Source: Mucilaginibacter agri
GTDB taxonomy: Bacteria; Bacteroidota; Bacteroidia; Sphingobacteriales; Sphingobacteriaceae
Direction: 5' to 3'
NCBI RefSeq assembly: GCF_009928685.1
Contig: NZ_WWEO01000044.1
Coordinates: 682,001 to 746,000 of the forward strand
DNA length: 64,000 bases
Below the pieces are notes generated by a model that ran no database searches, had not been told where the DNA came from, and saw only the letters and a list, made by a program, of their open reading frames with translations. Shown piece by piece: positions 1 through 7,278 of this stretch. The translations under genes and the position numbers were made by a program. Within the stretch, counting starts at the first letter, position 1. Every line of letters begins with the position of its first letter.

Positions 1-98
1 AATTCGAGCGCTAAATCCTCCGGAATATTGATATAAGTCCATCCGGTCTTCTCCCCTTGCTCTGCAAATTGATAAATTATGGTATCAAACTTTATCAT
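1..98 (-). CDS. DUF1905-like protein, N-terminal fragment
   Basis: Only the first 32 codons are in the window; the gene runs off the left edge. The start ATG at 98 follows an in-frame stop (108-110), so the start is well bounded. The peptide begins MIKFDTIIYQF and has GEKTGWTYINIP, which matches from memory the start of DUF1905 proteins: small beta-barrel proteins, often fused to a YdeI/OmpD-associated C-terminal domain. No enzyme role is established for the family. It diverges from the exported protein gene at 233. The call rests on a short stretch only. Confidence 0.55.
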   Translation of the reverse strand, partial: MIKFDTIIYQFAEQGEKTGWTYINIPEDLALE

Positions 99-172
99 TA
101 TTATCAGTCAAATTATCGTTTTCAGAGCACATTTACAAAAGTTTTAAATTGGGTAACAAGGGTGTTGCACTA

Positions 173-200
173 AGCAACTTTCAGCACCTAACAACGTCTA
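173..200 (+). promoter_or_regulatory. possible ECF-sigma promoter of the 233 gene
   Basis: AGCAAC (173-178) is separated by 16 nt from CGTCTA (195-200). This resembles extracytoplasmic-function sigma promoters (-35 with an AAC core, -10 CGTC-like). A similar pair lies before the paralogue at 959. It was read by eye and is not proven. Confidence 0.3.
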
Positions 201-232
201 TAGTGGTATAAATTTTAGTTAGTAAAAATACA

Positions 233-664
233 ATGAAAACGTTAAAATCAATTGCAATTGCCGCTTGTCTGTTCATGACCGTTGGCTTTGCCAAAGCAGC
301 TCCCAAAACAATAGACGATAATGCCGCATCGGCCAATAGTGCAGTTAATACTTATGTTGCAGCGGTAAGCCAGGGTAAAACAGAAGGATTTGGAAAGGTG
401 GTAGACCCATCGGCGCAATTCAGCATTTTGCAAGGCAAAAACATTCTGAGCTTTTCTAAGGCAGATATGATGGCTTTTGTAAAAGAAAACAAAAACATTA
501 ATCAGGAGTGCAAAACCAGCACTTCAGTTGTGGAATCAAACCCTGATATGACCGTGGTAAAAGTTGATATGGACTACGGAAATTTTGTGCGCACCAACTA
601 TGTTACGCTCAACAACATGGCAGGTACATGGAAAATTACCAACGTTTACAGCGTGGTGAAATAA
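233..664 (+). CDS. exported NTF2-like/lumazine-binding-type small protein (copy 1)
   Basis: A 143-residue protein with a clear signal peptide (MKTLKSIAIAACLFM..., cleavage near AKA-AP at about residue 22). The mature part of about 120 residues has the spacing of the SnoaL/NTF2-like 'putative lumazine-binding' family (Lumazine_bd_2): helix NSAVNTYVAAVSQGK, then FSILQGKNILSFSK, and the C-terminal strands VKVDMDY and GTWKITNVYSVVK. The family has a cone-shaped pocket and many members without a known ligand; no catalytic residues can be named. The gene at 959 is a paralogue of the same length and the same ending. A strong hairpin terminator follows at 687-723, so it is probably monocistronic. It is likely periplasmic or secreted, and its function is unknown. 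Confidence 0.75.
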   Translation: MKTLKSIAIAACLFMTVGFAKAAPKTIDDNAASANSAVNTYVAAVSQGKTEGFGKVVDPSAQFSILQGKNILSFSKADMMAFVKENKNINQECKTSTSVVESNPDMTVVKVDMDYGNFVRTNYVTLNNMAGTWKITNVYSVVK

Positions 665-686
665 GCATTTAAAGAATTATTAACAC

Positions 687-723
687 AAAAGGCCGTCCCG
701 ATTTAACGTTGGGGCGGCCTTTT
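687..723 (+). terminator. intrinsic terminator after the first NTF2-like gene
   Basis: A 13-bp stem, AAAAGGCCGTCCC (687-699) pairing with GGGGCGGCCTTTT (711-723) with one G-U pair, loop of 11 nt, followed by a T-rich run. Confidence 0.85.
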
Positions 724-889
724 GCTTTATTACGTTTTTTTCTTAAAAAAATATTTGCAATTAATTGCAGCTTTTTTGGATATACGATTATCTATAACGA
801 GTCTATATTACGAGATTTTTAATAAAAGCGGAGTATGTTAGGTGTTTCTGTAAAAGTGAAAAAGGTTAACGAAATTTTAACATTTCGGC

Positions 890-919
890 TGTAACGTAGC
901 GGGGGTTACGGCTGTCTTA
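890..919 (+). promoter_or_regulatory. possible ECF-sigma promoter of the 959 gene
   Basis: TGTAAC (890-895), a 17-nt spacer, then TGTCTTA (913-919). This fits an ECF-type -35/-10 pair better than the TAnnTTTG promoter, and it is about 40 nt before the ATG. The parallel with the 173-200 site suggests both paralogues answer to an alternative sigma factor. Inference only. Confidence 0.35.
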
Positions 920-958
920 TGAGTATAAAATTTATTAAAACACTAAATACAAAATATC

Positions 959-1390
959 ATGAAAACCTTAAAAACACTTACACTTGGTCTTTGCCTTTTC
1001 TTAGCTGCCACAATAGCTAAAGCTAATAAAATTTCTACAGAAGACAAAATGGCTTCTCCTTATTTTGCTATCAACACTTATGTTGATGCCGTGAGCCGCG
1101 GTAAAGTTGCCGACCTGGATCAGGTAATTGATAAAACTGCAAAATTTAGCATGCTGCGCGGTAAAAACATCATCAGCTTTGATAAAGACGAGATGATCAA
1201 TTTCGCTAAGCAAAATGCTAACCTTGAGCAAACCTGCACTATCAATACTTCAATTGTAAATACCAACGCCGACGTTACTGTGGCAAAAGTTGATATGCAA
1301 TTTGATGGCTTTGTACGCAGCAACTATGTAACCCTTACCCACACTGGTAGCGGTTGGAAAATTACGAACGTTTATAGCGTGTTTAAATAA
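959..1390 (+). CDS. exported NTF2-like/lumazine-binding-type small protein (copy 2)
   Basis: 143 residues, the same length as the 233 gene. The two align end to end without obvious gaps and share blocks such as INTYVDAVS-GK, MLRGKNIISFDK and GWKITNVYSVFK. The signal peptide (MKTLKTLTLGLCLFLAATIAKA) ends at about residue 22. The pair looks like a tandem duplication. The 294-bp gap between them holds its own promoter-like sequence and the first gene's terminator, so the copies are transcribed separately. The function is unknown; the fold call rests on remembered family patterns, not a search. Confidence 0.75.
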   Translation: MKTLKTLTLGLCLFLAATIAKANKISTEDKMASPYFAINTYVDAVSRGKVADLDQVIDKTAKFSMLRGKNIISFDKDEMINFAKQNANLEQTCTINTSIVNTNADVTVAKVDMQFDGFVRSNYVTLTHTGSGWKITNVYSVFK

Positions 1391-1409
1391 AAGTTGATTA
1401 TTAGATGTG

Positions 1410-1443
1410 AAAAAAGGCTCCCGATAAATCGGGAGCCTTTTTT
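1410..1443. terminator. bidirectional terminator between convergent genes
   Basis: A 15-bp perfect stem: AAAAAAGGCTCCCGA (1410-1424), loop TAAA, TCGGGAGCCTTTTTT (1429-1443). A-run and T-run flanks let it serve the 959 gene (+) and the SGNH hydrolase gene (-). Confidence 0.9.
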
Positions 1444-1452
1444 GTTTATTCG

Positions 1453-2115
1453 TTATTTAACATATTTTTTCAAAGCTTTCTGCCAGCGGTCGTACCCCTC
1501 TTTTTTAAGGTGCAGGTAATCTGCCTTAAAGAGCGAAGAATCGGGCAACGAAGTTTTAGGATCATAAAGCGGGGTATTTACATCTACATAAGTAAGCCCT
1601 TTATGATGATTTACAAAAGTTTTGATGAGCGCATTAGTGCTATCGACATCTGCATAATGTTTAGCCCGGCTCGGGCTTTTTTTAATAGACAACCAGTAAG
1701 TTTTAGCACCCGGTAGTTTCTGCTGAATCATGTTATACAGCGTCACAAAATCCTGGTATACCTGTTGTGGCGTGCGGTCGAAATTAATATCGTTTTCACC
1801 GGCGTACACAAAAATGCGGTCGGGTTTGTAAGGGAACAGGATATAATCGGTATAATATTTAACCCACTGATCAAGGGTTGATCCTCCTACCCCACGTTTC
1901 AACACCCGCTTGTCGGCAAAACGCTGTTCCAAGTCGTCCCAGAGGCGGATTGATGAGCTACCGATAAACAAGTTGCCTCCCGGTTTTGGAAAACTGAGGC
2001 TATCGGCTGTTTTAAATTTCCGTATCTCATCTGCAAACGGAAAATCCTGTTGGGCAAATAGCGTTTTACCTGCCGTAAGCAACAGCAGGAAAAAGAATAT
2101 AAATTTTAACTTCAT
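1453..2115 (-). CDS. exported SGNH/GDSL-family hydrolase
   Basis: 220 residues with a signal peptide (cleavage near FAQ-Q, residue 22). SGNH blocks are visible: block I as IGSSSIRLW (51-59, likely nucleophile S54; the usual GDS is GSS here), block II GVGGST (75-80), block III GENDIN (106-111) and block V D199-x-x-H202 (DYLH). The family hydrolyses esters such as acyl or acetyl groups on lipids or glycans; no substrate can be read from the sequence. It lies 4 nt downstream of cdd on the same strand, so the two are probably co-transcribed although a functional link is not obvious. It is likely periplasmic. Confidence 0.87.
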   Translation of the reverse strand: MKLKFIFFFLLLLTAGKTLFAQQDFPFADEIRKFKTADSLSFPKPGGNLFIGSSSIRLWDDLEQRFADKRVLKRGVGGSTLDQWVKYYTDYILFPYKPDRIFVYAGENDINFDRTPQQVYQDFVTLYNMIQQKLPGAKTYWLSIKKSPSRAKHYADVDSTNALIKTFVNHHKGLTYVDVNTPLYDPKTSLPDSSLFKADYLHLKKEGYDRWQKALKKYVK

Positions 2116-2119
2116 AGGT

Positions 2120-2611
2120 TTATGATTGCGCTAACCGTTCTTCAAAAAACAAAAATGGTAAAAAACTTTCACTGCCTTCAACAGCCCATATCGGCCCATC
2201 TTCAACAAATAGCAGTATTCTCATCTTTTGTTCTTGCTTTTTTTCGTATTCGGCCATTACCTGCAGGCATGAACCACATGGGGTTACCGGCTGACTTAGC
2301 TTAAATTCGTCGGTATGCGCGGTTATCGCAATACTTTCAATCGGATCGTTGGCATGATTAGCTCCCCAATGGAACAAGGCCACACGTTCGGCGCATAAGC
2401 CTGAGGGGTATGCTACATTCTCCTGGTTACTGCCATAAATTATTTTGCCGCTTTGCAAGCGCAATGCAGCGCCAACGCTAAATCTCGAATATGGGGAGTG
2501 CGATCCATTAAGTGCCGTTACAGCCTCGGCGCAAAGTGCGCGGTCTGCCTCGTTAAGATCGGTAAGGGTGATATATTCTTCGAATTTTATTTTTATTTCG
2601 TGATTAATCAT
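2120..2611 (-). CDS. cdd: cytidine deaminase
   Basis: 163 residues, the size of the homotetrameric type. It deaminates cytidine and deoxycytidine to uridine and deoxyuridine for pyrimidine salvage in the cytoplasm. The zinc/catalytic signature is complete: C73-A74-E75 in ENVAYPSGLCAERVAL, where C73 is a zinc ligand and E75 the proton shuttle, and P-C112-G-S-C115 gives the other two cysteine ligands. The N-terminal substrate segment YSRFSVGAAL is also present. It is the first gene of a two-gene unit with the SGNH hydrolase. The start ATG at 2611 gives a normal N-terminus. Confidence 0.95.
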   Translation of the reverse strand: MINHEIKIKFEEYITLTDLNEADRALCAEAVTALNGSHSPYSRFSVGAALRLQSGKIIYGSNQENVAYPSGLCAERVALFHWGANHANDPIESIAITAHTDEFKLSQPVTPCGSCLQVMAEYEKKQEQKMRILLFVEDGPIWAVEGSESFLPFLFFEERLAQS

Positions 2612-2777
2612 TCAAAAAACCTTCGGGATAAAAAAGAAGGGGAAACAATATAAACATAAAGATTGATAAAACGAAACAAGTACTATTTTAAAGCCGGTTA
2701 TATGGTTTTAAAATCATTAACCGTGGTATTTAGTACCTTAGCAATTGCTTAAAACCGCAATACCCAATATTCATCCA

Positions 2778-3644
2778 ATGGATTTTTCAAAGAAATACTT
2801 CACACTTGTACTAACCCTACTTCTGTTTTTTTTAAGCCATACCTTCGCCCAATCCGGGGGACAACCGATAAGTATCGGAATTACGGAAGCGTTTCAATCA
2901 ACTATCCTGAACGAAATCAGAACGATCAATGTTTGCTTGCCTGAGGGATACAACGCTACAGACACGGTTAAATACCCGGTTATATATAATCCCGATGGTG
3001 GTGTTGACGAGGATTTTATTCACATTACGGGCCTTATCCGTTTTGATACCCAATCATGGGTAAACCGGTTTCCAAAGTCGATTGTGGTGGGTATCCAAAA
3101 TATCAATCGCAGAAAAGACTTTACGTTCCCTGTCGCCAACCTCGATTTTTTGGCAAAAATAGGCTTTAAAAAAGAGCTGTTCCCGCGGTATGGAGGATCG
3201 GCAAATTATATCGCTTTTCTGGAAAAGGAGCTGCAACCCTACATCGAAAAGAAATATAAAGCCAACGCAAACCGAACCATCATCGGCGAATCAATGGCCG
3301 GGCTACTCATCACAGAAATAGCCTTAAATCATCCTACTCTATTTAGCACCTACATTATTGTGAGCCCAAGTTTATGGTGGGGAGATGAAGCTTTGTTGCA
3401 CAACCCTAATCTGCTGCAAACAAAAGCTCATAAACCTATTAGTATTTACATTGGCGCGCCCAACCGAAAGGAAGACGAACAGATGTATCTTGAAGCGGAA
3501 GGGCTTTACAAGATGCTTAAAGGCGATTCAAATATCAATCTATTTTTCGATTACTTACCCGAGGAATCGCACGCTACTGCCTTACATCAGGCAGCATATA
3601 ACGCTTTTAAGATGATCTATTCAAAACCCGATTCCCTTAAATAG
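2778..3644 (+). CDS. exported alpha/beta hydrolase, esterase D type
   Basis: I chose ATG 2778 (288 aa) over an in-frame TTG at 2745, because it gives a compact signal peptide (MDFSKKYFTLVLTLLLFFL...FAQ) and lies behind a promoter-like TACCTTAG near 2735. The protein looks like the PF00756 'putative esterase' family, related to esterase D and enterochelin esterases: a strand VKYPVIYNPDGG, then the nucleophile elbow GESMAGL (S172) and a late His in EESHATAL. Such enzymes hydrolyse short acyl esters, thioesters or trilactone siderophores; the substrate is unknown here. It is monocistronic, with a terminator at 3666-3700. Confidence 0.82.
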   Translation: MDFSKKYFTLVLTLLLFFLSHTFAQSGGQPISIGITEAFQSTILNEIRTINVCLPEGYNATDTVKYPVIYNPDGGVDEDFIHITGLIRFDTQSWVNRFPKSIVVGIQNINRRKDFTFPVANLDFLAKIGFKKELFPRYGGSANYIAFLEKELQPYIEKKYKANANRTIIGESMAGLLITEIALNHPTLFSTYIIVSPSLWWGDEALLHNPNLLQTKAHKPISIYIGAPNRKEDEQMYLEAEGLYKMLKGDSNINLFFDYLPEESHATALHQAAYNAFKMIYSKPDSLK

Positions 3645-3665
3645 AGCTAAAATTAGGGATATTAA

Positions 3666-3700
3666 AAAAAGCCGCTGCAATATTCTTACAGCGGCTTTTT
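3666..3700. terminator. bidirectional terminator between esterase and parE
   Basis: A 12-bp perfect stem, AAAAAGCCGCTG (3666-3677) with CAGCGGCTTTTT (3689-3700), between convergent genes. Confidence 0.9.
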
Positions 3701-3714
3701 CAATATTATTTCTA

Positions 3715-5604
3715 CTATGCAACCAGTGCAGTAGTATCCGAATCTTCGGCTCCCAGTAATGGGTTAACCGTTTCATCATCTTTTTCTACCCGAAGGTTTT
3801 GCACAATGTGCTGCTGGCGCGTTGGCGTGTTTTTGCCCATAAAATATTCGAGCAGGCCCTTGATGTTGGCATCGCGAAGAATAACCGGGTCTAGGCGCAT
3901 ATCTTTACCTATAAATAACCCGAACTCTTCCGGCGAGATCTCACCCAAACCTTTAAATCGGGTAATCTCTGGTTTATTGCCTAGCTTGGCTATGGCGTTG
4001 CGGCGTTCCTCATCGCTGTAGCAATAGATGGTTTCTTTTTTATTGCGCACACGGAACAACGGCGTTTGCAGAATAGAAACATGCCCTGCCTTCACCAGAT
4101 CGGGGAAGAACTGCAGGAAGAACGTCATCAGCAGCAAACGGATGTGCATACCGTCCACATCGGCATCGGTTGCGATAACGATGTTGTTGTAGTTGAGGCC
4201 ATCTAAACCGTCTTCGATATTCAGGGCGTGCTGCAGCAGGTTAAACTCCTCGTTTTCGTAAACCACTTTTTTGGTAAGGCCGAAACAGTTTAATGGCTTA
4301 CCCTTCAAACTAAATACCGCCTGGGTTTGCACATCGCGCGATTTTGTGATAGATCCACTAGCCGAATCCCCCTCGGTGATGAATAAGGTTGTATCGCGGC
4401 GACGCTCGTGATTATCTGTAAAGTGCAACTTACAATCGCGCAACTTACGGTTATGTAACGACGCTTTTTTGGCGCGTTCGTTGGCCAGTTTTTTAATGCC
4501 GGCAATATCCTTACGCTCACGCTCCGACTGCAGGATACGCTTTAACATAGCATCGGCTGCTGCCGGGTTTTTGTGCAGGTAGTTATCGAGTTCGGTTTTA
4601 ACAAAGTCGTTAATAAAACCACGAACCGTAGGACCATCAGGACCAACGTTTTGCGACCCCAGCTTAGTTTTGGTCTGCGATTCGAAGACCGGCTCTTGCA
4701 CCTTAATAGCAATAGCAGCTACGATAGATGCCCGTACGTCCGAAGCGTCAAACTCCTTTTTATAGAACTCGCGAATAGTTTTAACCACCGCTTCGCGGAA
4801 AGCTGCCTGGTGGGTACCACCCTGCGTGGTATGCTGTCCGTTTACAAACGAGTAATATTCCTCGCCGTATTGTTGGCCGTGGGTCATGGCTATCTCAATA
4901 TCGTTGCCCTTGAGGTGGATGATCGGATAGCGCAATGTTTCGGCATCGGTATTACGCGATAACAGATCGTAAAGGCCTCTTTCTGATAAATATTTCTGAC
5001 CGTTAAAGTTGATGGTTAGTCCGGCGTTCAGGAAAACATAGTTCCAGATCATATTCTCCACAAACTCGGGGATAAACCGGTAGTGACGGAAAATGCTCTC
5101 GTCGGGAATAAAGTTAATAGCAGTCCCGTTGCGTTGGGTGGTTTCCTTTTCAGGCTCATCGCGTACCAATTCGCCTTTGGCAAACTCGGCAATTTTTGTA
5201 CGGTTATCCCGATAAGATTGTACCGTAAAGCTGGTAGAAAGTGCGTTAACCGCCTTGGTACCCACACCATTTAGCCCTACCGATTTTTGGAAGGCCTTAC
5301 TATCGTACTTACCACCGGTATTGATTTTGGATACACAATCAATCACCTTACCCAGGGGGATACCGCGGCCATAATCGCGGATGGCAACCTTATGGTCGCT
5401 CATATTAATATCAATGGTTCTACCGGCCCCCATCACAAACTCATCAATGGAGTTGTCAACAATCTCTTTCAACAATACGTACACACCATCGTCATAAGCA
5501 GATCCGTCGCCAAGCTTACCGATATACATACCGGGGCGCAGGCGGATATGCTCTTTCCAATCGAGCGACCGTATACTATCCTCACTATAATTTACTTCTT
5601 CCAT
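3715..5604 (-). CDS. parE: DNA topoisomerase IV subunit B
   Basis: 629 residues, the normal length for ParE. It is the ATPase/TOPRIM subunit of a type IIA topoisomerase that decatenates sister chromosomes. GHKL ATPase motifs: EIVDNSIDE, DYGRGIPLG and GLNGVGTKAVNAL. TOPRIM motifs: EGDSASGS (E411) and ATDADVDGMHIR. A QKFKGLG-like motif appears as ITRFKGLGE. GyrB is also possible, but the short length and the absence of the gyrase insert favour ParE. parC is not within the window on either side, so the gene stands alone. Inverted ACGTTTTACGT elements lie just upstream (5632-5642 and 5777-5787). Confidence 0.9.
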   Translation of the reverse strand: MEEVNYSEDSIRSLDWKEHIRLRPGMYIGKLGDGSAYDDGVYVLLKEIVDNSIDEFVMGAGRTIDINMSDHKVAIRDYGRGIPLGKVIDCVSKINTGGKYDSKAFQKSVGLNGVGTKAVNALSTSFTVQSYRDNRTKIAEFAKGELVRDEPEKETTQRNGTAINFIPDESIFRHYRFIPEFVENMIWNYVFLNAGLTINFNGQKYLSERGLYDLLSRNTDAETLRYPIIHLKGNDIEIAMTHGQQYGEEYYSFVNGQHTTQGGTHQAAFREAVVKTIREFYKKEFDASDVRASIVAAIAIKVQEPVFESQTKTKLGSQNVGPDGPTVRGFINDFVKTELDNYLHKNPAAADAMLKRILQSERERKDIAGIKKLANERAKKASLHNRKLRDCKLHFTDNHERRRDTTLFITEGDSASGSITKSRDVQTQAVFSLKGKPLNCFGLTKKVVYENEEFNLLQHALNIEDGLDGLNYNNIVIATDADVDGMHIRLLLMTFFLQFFPDLVKAGHVSILQTPLFRVRNKKETIYCYSDEERRNAIAKLGNKPEITRFKGLGEISPEEFGLFIGKDMRLDPVILRDANIKGLLEYFMGKNTPTRQQHIVQNLRVEKDDETVNPLLGAEDSDTTALVA

Positions 5605-5631
5605 TTTTTTGAGTTAGACGTTTGACGTGCG

Positions 5632-5787
5632 ACGTTTTACGTAAGGCACTCAACATTAAATACTTTAGGTATTATATCAAGCAAATTGCCCTATATGCCA
5701 AATGTACTATATCAATGCTACAATGCATAACAGAAATTTCCCACAAAGATCCAAAGGGGATTTACGCGCCGAGCCCACGTAAAACGT
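5632..5787. repeat. inverted ACGTTTTACGT elements upstream of parE
   Basis: ACGTTTTACGT (5632-5642) and its exact reverse complement (5777-5787) flank about 134 bp between parE and the 5808 gene. Both are embedded in degenerate repeats of GACGTTTGACG / CGTAAAACGT type. No promoter or gene is evident between them. The role is unknown. Confidence 0.5.
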
Positions 5788-5807
5788 AAAACGTTAAACC
5801 TGACCCC

Positions 5808-6404
5808 TTATTTAAAGCGAATGCAGTTACGTGCTTTATCTATGTCTTTGAAAAAATCGGGGCCTTTATCGTTGGTGAGGCAAACGGCCAGTATGGTACC
5901 GGTATGATCTTTCTGAATTGTAATGATCAGAGCATATTTATAATGGCGTGTAACCGGCGAGTCGCTTAGATTCACCAGGTATGATTTACCGGCATCGGCA
6001 TTGTACTGAGCGAGTATATTGTCATTTAAATTACGGGTAAAATAGGCGTTGTCAGCACTAAAAACAGATACCTGTTCTTTAGCCATGCTAATATAGGCCG
6101 AATCGGCATTGGCATAGTACTTACTTACCTGCTTGTACGATTTTACCTCAAACCAAACCTCCACGTCGTGACCGGGCATGGCTATACCATAATCGTAAGT
6201 TACATCTTCGTTGCTAATGGGGGTAATTTCCTTAAAACCTTCGGGGAGCGTGAAAACAATATTCGCCTCGTTAGCTATGCGGTTAAATTCTTTCAACTGC
6301 TTGTCCACTTGCGAATACCGGGTTTGTCCATGCACACTGCCGGTAAAAACCATTAGGCAGGCTATCGCATAAATAAGTTTAAATTGCCTTAGGAGAGCTT
6401 TCAT
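5808..6404 (-). CDS. exported protein of unknown function
   Basis: 198 residues with a signal peptide (MKALLRQFKLIYAIACLMVF...VHG, cleavage near residue 26). I do not recognise a family. The mature part begins TRYSQVDKQLKEFNRIANEANIVFTLPEGFKEI, then mixed alpha/beta sequence, VEVWFEVKSY and a C-terminal PDFFKDIDKARNCIRF. Single cysteines near the end (VCLT and NCIRF) could form a disulphide in the periplasm. It is 203 bp upstream of parE on the same strand, with repeats between, so co-transcription is uncertain. Confidence 0.65.
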   Translation of the reverse strand: MKALLRQFKLIYAIACLMVFTGSVHGQTRYSQVDKQLKEFNRIANEANIVFTLPEGFKEITPISNEDVTYDYGIAMPGHDVEVWFEVKSYKQVSKYYANADSAYISMAKEQVSVFSADNAYFTRNLNDNILAQYNADAGKSYLVNLSDSPVTRHYKYALIITIQKDHTGTILAVCLTNDKGPDFFKDIDKARNCIRFK

Positions 6405-7278
6405 TAATTATGTAAAGGTAATTAGGTAGATGTAAACGCTAACGAATATAGTGTATATACTATACTTACGTTTTACATATAACCTTAGTTTTTAAACAAA
6501 TAGTGAATAACAACGATAATATTACATTAGGCAAAGTAATTGTGCATTTGCCCTAAACTTGTAATTAACTTCCGCCACACTGTAGATTATTTTCCACAAA
6601 TTTCCCCAACACATTACCCGATGTTATGCTAAATGGCCTTGGATTTTTGCATAAGCCTGCTTTGCCTAATACAGGACTAATTATTCTGCCGCCTATGCCA
6701 AAACCCGACGTCGCAAGCGCCATCTATTAAGTTAACTTAAAAAAAGTGAATATTAATATAAGGCAACCTTTTTTTTACAAATCGTCAGTTTGTCGACAAT
6801 CCATCAACCAATAATTACACGGAATATCATTAAAGGAAATTATTTCATTGCTTCGAAACAAGCAACGGCATCCGCATATCAATAACAAGTTATTAATTCT
6901 ATAATAGGGGCTAATTATGCGGGAAGGTGCTAAATAGTACCGTTTACGAATATAATATGATTAAGGTTACATTTTCGTTCATTTTTTTTAATTAACATAC
7001 CCTTAACCTGCTATTTTACTATTTGCGCATTACTGTTATTTTTGCGCTTGGCATAATCTATGCGTTTGTAAATGGCTTAAAAGCCCGAAACCGGCTTCAA
7101 AAAAAGTACGCAAACATGCGCTTTAGCTAATTTTTGCATGTTTTATACGTATTTTGATGCCGTAAAACTTAATAAGTTTATTTTTACTGATGTTAATTTA
7201 AAAGCACGAATAATATTAATGATATCCCCTGCTGATAAAATAGCATTAAAGCCTTATCTAATAATCTACGCACCGCGC
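6405..7278. other. long AT-rich intergenic region, divergent promoters expected
   Basis: 874 bp with no convincing gene or RNA. It separates the divergent 5808 and TPR genes, so it should hold both promoters. TGCGTTTG near 7060-7070, preceded by TTTTTG, is the only -7/-33-like pair I can point to for the TPR gene. An upstream in-frame ATG at 7138 opens a 47-codon extension of the TPR frame that I do not accept as coding. Confidence 0.4.

Noticed and set aside
2745..2777. TTG start of the esterase
   Set aside because: An ATG at 2778 gives a normal signal peptide and is better placed behind the promoter-like sequence.
7138..7278. 47-codon N-terminal extension of the TPR protein
   Set aside because: It has no domain, lies before a perfect signal peptide at 7279, and would place that signal peptide in the interior.
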